From the NCBI GenBank assembly GCA_029216955.1, contig JANAVB010002199.1, forward strand, positions 16,309,620 to 16,373,619: 64,000 nt of DNA, read 5' to 3'. A model generated the notes under the pieces. That model worked only from the letters and a program-made list of their open reading frames with translations, had not been told where the DNA came from and made no database searches. Shown piece after piece: positions 1 to 11,959 of this stretch. The position numbers were made by a program, and so were the translations under genes. Position 1 is the first letter of the stretch. Every line of letters starts with the position of its first letter. Origin of the DNA: Iris pallida (taxonomy: Eukaryota; Streptophyta; Magnoliopsida; Asparagales; Iridaceae).

Positions 1-259
1 AAAGTGAGCTTGAGTGATTGTAATCTTGGCTACGCGCCTTTGTAATCTTATATTCATTATGAATAAAGATTCTGATTTTGTTTCAATGCTTGTGTTGCCT
101 TGTATATTCAATGTTTCTGCTTCGGACTTCTGTGCGACGACCCCGTCGTAAGCTGTTGTAATCGGTCGTTATGAAACCGCCTTGCACGAGCGCAATCTAG
201 GCTCGTGCGGCAGCACGCCTTAGCGAGGACGATCGGTCCTACGGGACCGAGACGTGACA
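1..259 (-). mobile_element. Partial family X LTR, cut by window edge
   Basis: Read on the minus strand from position 259 this begins TGTCACGTCTCGGTCCCG. It then follows the same sequence as two other places in the window (20,849/25,174 onward and 49,723 onward), including the shared GATCGTCCTCGCTAAGGCGT and GCTCGTGCAAG blocks. TG at the terminus and the dispersed copies fit the 5' end of a gypsy-type LTR. The rest lies outside the window, so I cannot tell a solo LTR from a full element. Confidence 0.6.
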
Positions 260-1245
260 TACAACACTGGCTTGCAAGGAAACAGTCCACTTTGTTGTTA
301 GTGTCCAATAACTAAGGGAAGATATAAAAACTAGACTATTGAACCAAATCTTCTTGGATTTACTTATGATCTTGAAGACAATAGCATCAAATATTAAGGA
401 TTAACAAAGCGCAAGAAGTTTGGAGCTTAACCTTGCATAAGCATATCCTCGGATTTAAAACCAAGGATCATCGTAATTGGACAAAAATCTTTTTAAAAAA
501 ATTCTCATTTACAATAGAAGAATCAAATGACTCTCTATCTCGACGTCTATAGTCGGTTTCACAAAAATGAACAGAAGCTAATGGGAATTTAAAGACAGAT
601 GAATACATTAACAGTAACTAATGAGAAATATAAAATGACTGCCCACAAGCCCATCCTTCAAAAAGTAAAATTACAATATAGTTCATGTAATAGCAAACCA
701 CAATACCGAAGATTCACAGGATCAACAATACGACATACAGTCTTATATCCTTATAATAGAAAAAAGAGACAAGACAACATGAGGTGGCACGAAAAGGCCC
801 AGGCAAGGGAACTTAACTTCATGATGGTGATGCCGGAACCTCATGGCTAGAATTCGTGGTGGAATTAGGTAAGTTGAGCCAAACTTGTGGTTATGACTTG
901 GTGCTCTTAACTTTTTTCTACTTGACTTAAAGACTTGAGGGTCGCTCACCAATGTCTCGAACCCTGGCTTTTCTGGCCTTAGCAGAGAAAAGAAAAACAA
1001 GACCAAGTCCAGAGGGAGAAATAGAGAGTGACCTATACACTGGAGATCGAAGTTGTTGCCCATCGGATAGTCGACGAGGTTGAGCTGGGAGAGGGTTCAG
1101 GCGAACGACAGAGGCAGAAGAGAACCACGTGGGGGCCTACCCTATTTTTCTTCAATATCTATAGCTTATTGATCCTAGGGCAGGTTTCCCACTTGAAAGG
1201 TCAATGTTTCATGGTTGGGTTCAATTAATGTTGTGGTTGGTCGAG
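260..1245. other. Non-coding stretch, no gene seen
   Basis: AT-rich sequence with no ORF that looks like a protein, no splice-bounded exon and no repeat boundary I can place. It lies in the direction where the next MED12 exon would be expected (minus strand, lower coordinates), but I find no match to the next conserved MED12 segment. It may be intron or repeat sequence. Confidence 0.4.
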
Positions 1246-1683
1246 GGCGGCTGAGGCACCTCCTGCAGCTTGAGGTGCCTGTCTCCTGTGTCAGGAGGTC
1301 ACCTCTATACCTCACCGCCTAAATGATTGTTGCCTAGGCACCAATCCATCCAAAATGTCTAAGCTATCGCCTTTAACAAGCCGGAGGCTGGCAGAGGCAC
1401 CTCCTGCAGCTTGAGCTGCCTGTCTCCCTGTGTCAAGATGGTCGCCACTATACCTCATCGTCTTTACCAAGCGTGGCCCCATCCATGAAACTTTTTGGTT
1501 GGGTTCAAATTTCACATTGAGGCGGATCGAGGTGCCTCCCACAGCTTGAGGTGCCCATCTCCCGTGTCAAGACGGTCACCTCTGTATGTCTCCACCTGAA
1601 TGCTTGTTTCCTAGGCACCAGTCCATCCAAAACGCCTAGGCTATCGCCTCTACCAAGTCTGTCCCCGTCGATGAAGTTTTTTG
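1246..1683. repeat. Three imperfect tandem repeats, about 135-160 bp each
   Basis: Repeat starts lie near 1246, 1386 and 1521. Each unit carries GAGGCACCTCCTGCAGCTTG or a variant, then TGTGTCAAGA-like and CACCTCTATACCTCA-like blocks. Units one and three also share CCTAGGCACCA, CCATCCAAAA and GGCTATCGCC. Divergence between copies is considerable, so the array is old. No coding function is evident. Confidence 0.7.
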
Positions 1684-2037
1684 TATTTGTTAAGTCACAA
1701 CTATAAAGTTACCTTTTTTTCATCTGAGATTGGTATGACTTAAGAACATGCAAAAACAGTAGGGTGTCTTTTAAGGCTCAGGAAACATTTGAGTAGACCG
1801 TTCAAGAGAATTTCGTTCCTCCGTAGCAACAAAAGTACACAACTCAATTCATGAAAGGTAACAAATGGACTTCTTTTGATTGTGCATGTAATCTTGATTA
1901 AGGCATGCAGCACGGAGACTCATGATAGGTACACATTCATACAAACCAAAGGACCCATAAACCATCAAAAGAAATACTATTCATCTACAAAACAAACCAA
2001 AATTGATAAATCTGTGATCTCACAGGCAAGAAGGATA
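1684..2037. other. Unannotated stretch left of the duplicated block
   Basis: No gene, repeat or RNA recognised. It ends where sequence shared with the second MED12 copy begins (TTGAAGACTGATTT at 2038, repeated at 5637). Confidence 0.4.
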
Positions 2038-2670
2038 TTGAAGACTGATTTCCCTCTCTCCCAGACTTCAAAATGTATTACAGGCACAAAATTTTCTACA
2101 AGCTAAAGCATGTGTTTTATTTAAAAAAAAAAAACAGCTTCAGATTTGAACAAAAAAGAGGGTTTCATGTATTTATACAGGAAGCACGTGGTTTTTCTGT
2201 TGTGTTAGTGTGTCTCAGCCCCTTGTTACTTGTTAGTTAGCATGAGACCTGGTCTTGACTGATTGCCATGCCTAGCCAAGCTGCGGTATGGAGATTGACA
2301 TGCACCTAGTGATTTATTTATGCTCTGTTCATTATCATGTTTTGTAGTGTAGCCTCCCTCCTGTTACCCGTATTCCTAAATATTGTTATACCAATAGAAA
2401 ATATTGGAATGTGCCCCATCCAACCCCAACACACACAAAAGGAGGAGGAAAATCCGTAAAAATGGGTCATGGATCCCTTACCTAGCCCTTAGCCCTATAG
2501 GTGTAACTTGCAGGTTTAGAAGCGAACAATGACCAATAAGGCTTGTGATTCTTAATAATCTAAAACACTAGACATAAGCAAAAATTAAAGAGAGCAGAAC
2601 ATCGGTCATCGTTCTTACAGTAGATAGCACTCCTCGTACAGTATGAGATAGTAATGACAAAGAAACAAAC

Positions 2671-5623
2671 CTCGAGTCCTTCAACAGTCTCTTTGTATCC
2701 AGTTAAGAGATATTCTTTACTTAGTGTCTCTTCAGGACAGTTTGAAGTTTGGGGATAAAAGTCAGGTGGCGCAAGCCTAGAAAAAAGATTACATGAATTA
2801 TAACAAGTTATACAAGTGGCGTATATACAAAAATATAAGCATTTAGTTGAACTATATGACAGCAATATATCAGTCTATAAAGCTTAGTTACTGCAGTAGC
2901 ACCATGTATTTTATAAAGAAAGTAGTAAGCGAACTTCATTTAATTCAATTTAACTTGATTTTGTATCAAATATGGAAGAAAAAAAAAGGTACGGAATGCA
3001 AAGAAAGTAATATTTTCTTTTGTTGGGAAAAAGTGCAGAATGCAAAGAAAGTAATATTCCTTTTGTTGAAGAAAAATATATATAGCATTAAAATATGAGG
3101 TTCATCTAATAAAAAATATTTAACTTGATACGGAAATAAAATACCAAATGCAGATATTTCCATTGACAAGGAAATAAATATATAAAGTCCAGCATTAGCA
3201 ATATCAGATCATGGGTCAGAGGACAAAATAAATTTTCAAGTACATAAGTTACCGGGAATTAAGGGGTTCTTTCTCACACTTGAGCTTGTATGATGCTAAT
3301 GGTGATGGTCGCCTGCAAAAAGAAAATTGATAAGCAAATAAAATGTAAAAAGACAGCAAAAACCTCAAGAAACATGTCATTATAGTATATGGCCACCAAA
3401 AGAATAATGAATAAACATACAAAATCAGAGAAAAGATCCATAGCCAACAAATATATACATGAATATACATAGATATAACCCACACACGCATATGGATTTG
3501 GATCCTGCTATGGCACAGAAGGAACTTCCTTAAATGGAGGACATGTGTCACAATCTTTGTATTATATTCCCAACCTGGAGACTTAAAGCTCAATTATCGA
3601 CATTTAAAGATGTAGCATTCGTTAACCCAGAAAAAATGACTAAAACTGAAATAATATAGTTCCTCTAACAGAAAGACTGATTAACCCACACATATAAAAT
3701 GATCGCATCAAACGATCATTCCTATTTCTTCGTGAAAAGACCATAGGTATTTGGCCACACTAATCCACAAAAGAAACACATTTAACCAACTGAGAATTCA
3801 TGAAGCAATATTACCTTGGTAGTTTAGTTATGCCATCAGCTAAGGGATGGTTACTAATTAATTGGATTGAGCAGCAAGTTAAAAGTAATTACACAAAAGA
3901 TTGGAAAACAAGTGGTTGAAGCCTTTGGTATACATCATGGGAGGAGAGGGGAGGTCATGGGTTCTTATCACGGTCCGGGGAGAGTCAAAGACTATACTTT
4001 TTCTCAAAAAATAGCAGTTAACCTGGAAATTTTACTTAATTGGAACACACAACAACAACAAAGCCCCAAATTTAATTGGCACATGAATAATGAATTTAGT
4101 GCTAGGCAGGTAACCCACTTTCTATGGCAATATATAATATGGATTTTATTTAGTAACTACATCCACTGTTCTAAAAGGCGGTCTAGGCGGCCGCCTAGGT
4201 GGCGCCTGGTGCCCGCCCGATGTCCGCCTAGTCGCCCGCCTGGACCCCGACACCTGACTATGCATGTTTTGGGGTTTTATAGACTTTTCTACAATTTTCA
4301 GTAGGTTTTTTAATTCTTTTTATTTATATTTGAACCGCCTAGATCTAGGCGGCCGCTTAGGCGGGCTAGGCGCTAGGCGGTGGGTGCCCGCCCGACTAGC
4401 GCCTAGCGCTTTTTACAACCTTGACTACATCCAAATTCAGGATCACTGAAGCATGAAAACAAAGCTTACAGTGACCTAAATTGAATCTCGGCCCAAGACT
4501 TCGAAATTGTGAAAAGTAACAAAATTGATAATCTCAATGGGGGATGATAATAGCTCAAATACAATTTTTTAAACCTTGACTCAATGCATGCCTGGATTGA
4601 CTTCTTTCATGTTGTGCCTATCAAATAATCTAAGTCAAAACTTATCCAATTTATTCAGGCACGAGGTGCAAACACCAATTTGACATACCTTGGGCCACGA
4701 GTAACCTTATGTGAGGTTCGAGCCACCTTATCTCAAACATATACCTCTTTCCTTGTTCCCATCTTTATCTTTTTACCTAGTTTCCATGTTACGGCCAAAC
4801 AAAATTCATTTGTTGATGTAAACAATCATTTTTCCTAAGAACTAAATCCAGATAACAGAAACCAATAGTAAGGGAAAGTTTGTAGGGATCCTAGTAGATG
4901 CAATCGTCGAGTAGTTATCAGCACTTGAAAACCTAAATCCTGGGGATTTTCCACCTCTAAGAAGAAATCTTCGAATGTGATTGCCACCATGAAATCAACA
5001 ATCTTTATGACGTAATCAACATTCCTTTAAGGTGATATCCCCAGTTAAATTTTTTTGCTGGTAACCAATCTCTTAAAATATCTTGAAACGTGATTGCCGC
5101 CAAGAAAATGTCATCTGATCATATGCACCACTTAAATGTGTGAGTTCCTACCATGAAGAAACAACCATGATGTCCCTTCATTAAAAATGTTGGGCGACTA
5201 ATCATGTTTCCCACATATAGAGCATGGTTATAGAAGATTAGAAGGTCGCTACAGAATTGGTGTAACACTCATCGATCCCCACCACCAAACCCGTCCCAAC
5301 AAATGGGCTTGACTCGCAACCCAAAAAAAACAAACCGCCCCAAATAAAACACAATACTGCTTGGTTGAGTCGAAGAAAAAAAAAACAGGTGATGATTTTA
5401 GGATTGCATAGATCATAACTTATTTTTGTCATCGGAAAAGATAGTTTGTATTTGATGTAGTACTCACAATTTTTTCCCACGGTTTTGAAATCAGAACTGC
5501 TATAAAAGTATTTGCAATATGGATAACCAGGAATGTGAAATAAATGAGCATATAACAGACAAAAAATGCAGTTAAATGTGAATTTACAAAGTAATCACCT
5601 TGGATTTGAAGAGTAATTCGAGT
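2671..5623 (-). pseudogene. MED12: MED12 exons, copy A (incomplete duplicate)
   Basis: Second representation of the MED12 5' coding region. The exon at 2671-2776 (106 nt) encodes LAPPDFYPQTSNCPEETL and continues to VEGLE, with acceptor TTTTTTCTAG and donor GAG|GTTTG. The exon at 3253-3312 (60 nt) encodes the SYKLKCEKEPLNSR segment. The last 25 nt of exon 1 lie at 5599-5623 and run into the gap, so no start codon is present. All exons match copy B. I call it a pseudogene only because this copy is headless. The likelier explanation is a duplicated contig end, in which case one real gene continues from copy B exon 1 out of the window to the left. Confidence 0.75.
4165..4423. mobile_element. MITE, 259 bp, 9-bp TSD (copy A)
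   Basis: The GC-rich ends form an inverted repeat. The left end is ACTGTTCTAAAAGGCG and the right end, read in reverse, is CAAGGTTGTAAAAAGCG; both continue into CTAGGCG motifs. The element is flanked by ACTACATCC at 4156-4164 and 4424-4432. A 9-bp target duplication fits Mutator-like elements. An 8-bp reading (hAT) is possible because the flanking match can be trimmed. It lies in the MED12 intron between exons 1 and 2. Confidence 0.75.
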
Positions 5624-5636
5624 NNNNNNNNNNNNN
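5624..5636. other. Assembly gap (13 N)
   Basis: Run of 13 N. It interrupts MED12 coding exon 1 of copy A and separates the two copies of the 3.6-kb block. Confidence 1.
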
Positions 5637-8600
5637 TTGAAGACTGATTTCCCTCTCTCCCAGACTTCAAAATGTATTACAGGCACAAAATTTTCTACAA
5701 GCTAAAGCATGTGTTTTATTTAAAAAAAAAAAACAGCTTCAGATTTTGAACAAAAAAGAGGGTTTCATGTATTTATACAGGAAGCACGTGGTTTTTCTGT
5801 TGTGTTAGTGTGTCTCAGCCCCTTGTTACTTGTTAGTTAGCATGAGACCTGGTCTTGACTGATTGCCATGCCTAGCCAAGCTGCGGTATGGAGATTGACA
5901 TGCACCTAGTGATTTATTTATGCTCTGTTCATTATCATGTTTTGTAGTGTAGCCTCCCTCCTGTTACCCGTATTCCTAAATATATGTTATACCAATAGAA
6001 AATATTGGAATGTGCCCCATCCAACCCCAACACACACAAAAGGAGGAGAAAATCCGTAAAAATGGGTCATGGATCCCTTACCTAGCCCTTAGCCCTATAG
6101 GTGTAACTTGCAGGTTTAGAAGCGAACAATGACCAATAAGGCTTGTGATTCTTAATAATCTAAAACACTAGACATAAGCAACAAATTAAAGAGAGCAGAA
6201 CATCGGTCATCGTTCTTACAGTAGATAGCACTCCTCGTACAGTATGAGATAGTAATGACAAAGAAACAAACCTCGAGTCCTTCAACAGTCTCTTTGTATC
6301 CAGTTAAGAGATATTCTTTACTTAGTGTCTCTTCAGGACAGTTTGAAGTTTGGGGATAAAAGTCAGGTGGCGCAAGCCTAGAAAAAAGATTACATGAATT
6401 ATAACAAGTTATACAAGTGGCGTATATACAAAAATATAAGCATTTAGTTGAACTATATGACAGCAATATATCAGTCTATAAAGCTTAGTTACTGCAGTAG
6501 CACCATGTATTTTATAAAGAAAGTAGTAAGCGAACTTCATTTAATTCAATTTAACTTGATTTTGTATCAAATATGGAAGAAAAAAAAGGTACGGAATGCA
6601 AAGAAAGTAATATTTTCTTTTGTTGGGAAAAAGTGCAGAATGCAAAGAAAGTAATATTTCCTTTTGTTGAAGAAAAATATATATAGCATTAAAATATGAG
6701 GTTCATCTAATAAAAAATATTTAACTTGATACGGAAATAAAATACCAAATGCAGATATTTCCATTGACAAGGAAATAAATATAAAGTCCAGCATTAGCAA
6801 TATCAGATCATGGGTCAGAGGACAAAATAAATTTTCAAGTACATAAGTTACCGGGAATTAAGGGGTTCTTTCTCACACTTGAGCTTGTATGATGCTAATG
6901 GTGATGGTCGCCTGCAAAAAGAAAATTGATAAGCAAATAAAATGTAAAAAGACAGCAAAAACCTCAAGAAACATGTCATTATAGTATATGGCCACCAAAA
7001 GAATAATGAATAAACATACAAAATCAGAGAAAAGATCCATAGCCAACAAATATATACATGAATATACATAGATATAACCCCACACACGCATATGGATTTG
7101 GATCCTGCTATGGCACAGAAGGAACTTCCTTAAATGGAGGACATGTGTCACAATCTTTGTATTATATTCCCAACCTGGAGACTTAAAGCTCAATTATCGA
7201 CATTTAAAGATGTAGCATTCGTTAACCCAGAAAAAATGACTAAAACTGAAATAATATAGTTCCTCTAACAGAAAGACTGATTAACCCACACATATAAAAT
7301 GATCGCATCAAACGATCATTCCTATTTCTTCGTGAAAAGACCATAGGTATTTGGCCACACTAATCCACAAAAGAAACACATTTAACCAACTGAGAATTCA
7401 TGAAGCAATATTACCTTGGTAGTTTAGTTATGCCATCAGCTAAGGGATGGTTACTAATTAATTGGATTGAGCAGCAAGTTAAAAGTAATTACACAAAAGA
7501 TTGGAAAACAAGTGGTTGAAGCCTTTGGTATACATCATGGGAGGAGAGGGGAGGTCATGGGTTCTTATCACGGTCCGGGGAGAGTCAAAGACTATACTTT
7601 TTCTCAAAAAATAGCAGTTAACCTGGAAATTTTACTTAATTGGAACACACAACAACAAAGCCCCAAATTTAATTGGCACATGAATAATGAATTTAGTGCT
7701 AGGCAGGTAACCCACTTTCTATGGCAATATAATATGGAGTTTTATTTAGTAACTACATCCACTGTTCTAAAAGGCGGTCTAGGCGGCCGCCTAGGTGGCG
7801 CCTGGTGCCCGCCCGATGTCCGCCTAGTCGCCCGCCTGGACCCCGACACCTGACTATGCATGTTTTGGGGTTTTATAGACTTTTTCTACAATTTTCAGTA
7901 GGTTTTTTAATTCTTTTTATTTATATTTGAACCGCCTAGATCTAGGCGGCCGCTTAGGCGGGCTAGGCGCTAGGCGGTGGGTGCCCGCCCGACTAGCGCC
8001 TAGCGCTTTTTACAACCTTGACTACATCCAAATTCAGGATCACTGAAGCATGAAAACAAAGCTTACAGTGACCTAAATTGAATCTCGGCCCAAGACTTCG
8101 AAATTGTGAAAAGTAACAAAATTGATAATCTCAATGGGGGATGATAATAGCTCAAATACAATTTTTTAAACCTTGACTCAATGCATGCCTGGATTGACTC
8201 TTTCATGTTGTTGCCTATCAAATAATCTAAGTCAAAACTTATCCAATTTATTCAGGCACGAGGTGCAAACACCAATTTGACATACCTTGGGCCACGAGTA
8301 ACCTTATGTGAGGTTCGAGCCACCTTATCTCAAACATATACCTCTTTCCTTGTTCCCATCTTTTATCTTTTTACCTAGTTTCCATGTTACGGCCAAACAA
8401 AATTCATTTTGTTGATGTAAACAATCATTTTTCCTAAGAACTAAATCCAGATAACAGAAACCAATAGTAAGGGAAAGTTTGTAGGGATCCTAGTAGATGC
8501 AATCGTCGAGTAGTTATCAGCACTTGAAAACCTAAATCCTGGGGATTTCCTCCACCTCTAAGAAGAAATCTTCGAATGTGATTGCCACCATGAAATCAAC

Positions 8601-9230
8601 AATCTTTATGACGTAATCAACATTCCTTTAAGGTGATATCCCCAGTTAAATTTTTTTGCTGGTAACCAATCTCTTAAAATATCTTGAAACGTGATTGCCG
8701 CCAAGAAAATGTCATCTGATCATATGCACCACTTAAATGTGTGAGTTCCTACCATGAAGAAACAACCATGATGTCCCTTCATTATAAAAATGTTGGGCGA
8801 CTAATCATGTTTCCCACATATAGAGCATGGTTATAGAAGATTAGAAGGTCGCTACAGAATTGGTGTAACACTCATCGATCCCCACCACCACAACCCGTCC
8901 CAACAAATGGGCTTGACTCGCAACCCAAAAATTAAACAAACCGCCCCAAATAAAACACAATACTGCTTGGTTGAGTCGAAGAAAAAAAAAACAGGTGATG
9001 ATTTTAGGATTGCATAGATCATAACTTATTTTTGTCATCGGAAAAGATAGTTTGTATTTGATGTAGTACTCACAATTTTTTCCCACGGTTTTGAAATCAG
9101 AACTGCTATAAAAGTATATTTGCAATATGGATAACCAGGAATGTGAAAAAATGAGCATATAACAGACAAAAAATGCAGTTAAATGTGAATTTACAAAGTA
9201 ATCACCTTGGATTTGAAGAGTAATTCGAGT
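5637..9230. repeat. Duplicated 3.6-kb block, copy B (starts at N gap)
   Basis: 3,594-bp counterpart of 2038-5623. Sequence to the right of 9230, including the start of MED12 exon 1 and its 5' UTR, is unique. Confidence 0.9.
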
Positions 9231-9333
9231 TCACAAAGGGCGAGTCTACCCTTGCATTTTCCCTGGAAGACGGGCCGCTAACTGCATTGTTGCCAACTCC
9301 GCCACTGAGGCTGGCAGAAGAATACCTTTGCAT
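6272..9333 (-). CDS. MED12: MED12, Mediator kinase-module subunit, N-terminal exons
   Basis: First three coding exons of Mediator subunit 12, the large scaffold that activates CDK8-cyclin C and represses or tunes RNA polymerase II transcription in the nucleus. Exon 1 is 9206-9333 (ATG at 9333-9331, starting MQRYSSASLSGG). Exon 2 is 6852-6911 (RPSPLASYKLKCEKEPL). Exon 3 is 6272-6377 (LAPPDFYPQTSNCPEETL, then GYKETVEGLE). Borders are CCAAG|GTGA, GCAG|GCGA, CCCG|GTAA, CTAG|GCTT and GAG|GTTT, and the reading frame is kept across both introns. As I recall them, plant MED12 proteins begin MQRY and carry a PYKLKC...LNSR...PPDF.PQ..N.PEE block, which is the basis of the identification. Only about 98 of the family's roughly 2,200 residues are here; the rest lies beyond the left edge. 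Confidence 0.85.
7761..8020. mobile_element. MITE, 260 bp, 9-bp TSD (copy B)
   Basis: Counterpart of the 4165-4423 element, with the same ACTACATCC duplication at 7752-7760 and 8021-8029. Its presence in both blocks shows that the insertion predates whatever produced the two copies. Confidence 0.75.
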
Positions 9334-10015
9334 TTCTCCCTGTCGCTACCGGCATACTTCCTCCAACATCCACACTGCTACGCACAAGACATGCTCCATA
9401 ACATTGCAAGTCACTATCTGAGCAATAATCCACACCCACGAATCACCTATTCACAGCCCAAAGTACTATAGAGTAAATACAACTAGAACTCTAGCTTGAT
9501 CCCTTTGATGGAAACTAGCTTAAACTTATTGTAAATTCCTCAATCAGCTTCTCAGTGATCCCTGCAAACCAAATGTGATTCAACAGCACGAATTAGGGCT
9601 AAAGATCCAACCTTTACTACAAAACGAAGAAAAACGACCAAACTTTCACGAATTCAACTTCGCCCTTGCGATCAATCGAAACCACCTCCCTAACTGAAAT
9701 CCACAAAAATAAATCCTTGGAATAAAAACAACAAACCCATTAAAAACCTAGCATAAGGAATCCAAAAATCAACGAAAAAATAGAGAGACAAAGTTCCGAG
9801 ATCGAGCTAGGGTTTAAGTCCCCAAATTCAAAAAAAAAATCGAAAATTTCCCTCGCTTCCGATTAAATAACAACCGGAGGAGTTGAATTAGGGAACACCG
9901 ATAGAAAAATTAGGGTTTGGGAATCGAAATTGGGGGTATTTCAGAAACCCTAGAGAGAAAGAGTACCTGTAGTTCGTCGAGGAGAGAGAAAGAGAGGAGA
10001 GAGAAAGCGTTTGAC
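9334..10015 (-). other. MED12: MED12 5' UTR with intron
   Basis: Two probable leader exons precede the MED12 ATG on the minus strand. The distal one ends at 9967 with GAACTACAG|GTACTC and is a CT-rich leader reaching to about 10,015. The proximal one begins at 9561 (GGTTTGCAG|GGATCACTGAG) and runs into the ATG at 9333. The intervening intron (9562-9966) contains typical AT-rich plant leader-intron sequence. The transcription start is estimated only from the end of the CT-rich tract. Confidence 0.5.
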
Positions 10016-10588
10016 TCCTTTTTTATTTCCTAAAAATAAATTGACACAATGACCTGTGTGCCCGGAATTCCGATATTGCCCCTGGGAGTTTGGGGATTGG
10101 CGGATTCGATGGAAAGGATTGGTGGGAAGTGGTTACTTCAGGCGGGGGTAGTGTGGGAATTTTGAGTTGTGGGTGTGGGCGCTCAACTGTTGGCTGGTCT
10201 CTGCCTTGGCCAAACTTTGATAGAGTGGAAAGTTAAAATACTCAAGAACAAAAATAATATTCCTTTTCTTCAATTTTTTTTTTTTGTATTTTTGTTAAAC
10301 TATAAGTGGTGTTACTATATATGTAATAGAGTTTTGGTGAGCTTTATAAGATTTTCAACTACAATGTGACTAGTTTATGTTCATGACATGATTTTGTCTT
10401 TTTGTATCTCAAAACAATATAAGACTACGAATAACACTTCGCATATTGGATAGTAGAATGGTAGATTCTAATGTATGCTCAAATATTTTAAAAAATCGTT
10501 CTAGACAGACCAAGAGAGAAGAGTTGGACCGAAACCGTGACACGTGGCGCGTCCCCATTCGTCGGGGGTGGGGCCCGCACAGGAGGGC
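10016..10588. other. Intergenic region upstream of MED12
   Basis: No gene seen. This should contain the MED12 promoter (minus strand). An A/T-rich stretch at 10,018-10,045 could hold a TATA-like element, but no convincing motif stands out. Confidence 0.35.
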
Positions 10589-10613
10589 GGGGGGGGGGGG
10601 GGGGGGGGGGGGG
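10589..10613. repeat. Homopolymer of 25 G
   Basis: Uninterrupted run of 25 G within a GC-rich patch (10,545-10,640). Length is likely to be polymorphic or mis-sequenced. Confidence 0.9.
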
Positions 10614-10909
10614 CACGTAGGCCGCGGTTTCGGCTTCGGTCCCCTCGATATGGGTAGACTTTTCATAGTATAAAATATGTCCACCATGTTATGCTTTTTC
10701 GCAACATACACGTGATATATGTGAAATTTATTTTTCTTAGTTTACATAACTTTGAGTTGCGTCAATGTACCACCTTATATTGACATTTTCTTTTCATTCC
10801 CTTTCTTAGCAGTGAAACAGTTAATTAAGCTTTATGATATTTAAATAGTACACATTAGGTGAACCATTGAAATATGGAAGAACTCGCCATTTACTTGAAA
10901 ACTTAAAAT

Positions 10910-10911
<2 letters not shown>

Positions 10912-10978
<67 letters not shown>
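10912..10978. repeat. (TA)n microsatellite
   Basis: About 33 perfect TA units immediately left of the SINE-like element. Confidence 0.9.
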
Positions 10979-10981
<3 letters not shown>

Positions 10982-11082
10982 AAGCAATGGGTACTTGTGG
11001 CGAACTCGCCTCCACTGGGGATCGAACTCCCGACCACTTGGGCCGCATGCATCTCTCTTAACCACTAGGCTAGAGGTCATTT
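10979..11082 (-). mobile_element. tRNA-derived SINE-like element
   Basis: On the minus strand this contains a pol III A box TAGCCTAGTGG (11,062-11,072) and a B box GTTCGATCC (11,019-11,027), at tRNA-like spacing. It reads like GACCTCTAGCCTAGTGG near the 5' end and GGTCGGGAGTTCGATCCCC around the B box. The acceptor stem does not pair well, so it is not a functional tRNA gene. TA microsatellites flank both sides; the one following the minus-strand 3' end could be the element's tail. Confidence 0.55.
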
Positions 11083-11084
11083 GC

Positions 11085-11119
<35 letters not shown>

Positions 11120-11130
11120 ATATATATATA
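11083..11130. repeat. (TA)n microsatellite
   Basis: TA repeat with one ATTA interruption, immediately right of the SINE-like element. Confidence 0.85.
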
Positions 11131-11959
11131 AGTTTAAAATTAACAGAGCAACTTCAGTTCCAACTTTAATCAAGTCTCTCTAAGGGGTTGTTTAGATACT
11201 TATAGTCCATCGAAAGTGTAAAGTATCACTTTCAACGTGTTGCAATGCAGTGCACTTGCAATGTAAGTGTGAATGTATTACTTTTCAAGATATTTGGATG
11301 CATAGTTTTTTTTTTTCATCCCGGCAGTGAAAAATTTCAAACCATTTTGTTTGGATGACAACATTAAAGTGTATGCGAAAACTAAAAAAAATAGAAAGCA
11401 CCACCACTTACAATGGAATTGCAATACATTTCTCCTGCAACTATGGGAAAAAAAAATAATAATTTTAGTTGCAATAAAAATGCCATATCACAACCACTTA
11501 CAATGGAACTGCAATGTCAACCCAAACACGAGAACCGTCTCTACACGGGGGCAGCTATAATGAAAGTGCCATTTTCAAGACACGCTCAATGCATTTTCGC
11601 CTTTACAATCCCTAATCGAAAAATAGAGGCTTTCATTGCAACATGACCATTAATGCCAGCAGGGATCGCCGTTTTTGCAAGTTTGAATGTGTTCTTGTCT
11701 CATTGTAGGGCCTTTATCAAGAAATCTAAACTTGGAGACTTTGGCACATGTCCAATAGTTCAGGTTCGAGTTATATGCCATGGGAACAGAAATAGAATAT
11801 TACAATTGTTGTATTGAAATTGTCTAATGTCAATATCTCGTAATTATGTAATACAAAAAATATATGAAAGGACGAACAAGTTTGGTTCATTAGGCTTAGC
11901 TCAGTGTCACAGCATTACATCAACCTGTATATTCAGTCCTAGATTTATTTGGCTCGAAT
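11131..11959. other. Non-coding stretch
   Basis: No gene recognised. It contains a short internal repeat, CACTTACAATGGAA followed by TTGCAAT or CTGCAAT (near 11,403 and 11,497). Confidence 0.35.

Larger units (their letters stand above)
2038..5623. repeat. Duplicated 3.6-kb block, copy A (ends at N gap)
   Basis: This 3,586-bp block recurs almost unchanged at 5637-9230. Differences are small indels and scattered substitutions, for example one extra C in copy B near 6182. Copy A stops exactly at the N run and copy B starts exactly after it. It holds the 3' end of MED12 coding exon 1, exons 2 and 3, and a MITE. The geometry suggests an assembly artefact rather than a biological tandem duplication. 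Confidence 0.9.

Noticed and set aside
3867..4304. 145-codon plus-strand ORF, also at 7467-7853 in the second copy
   Set aside because: Lies in a MED12 intron, runs into a MITE, and resembles no protein family.
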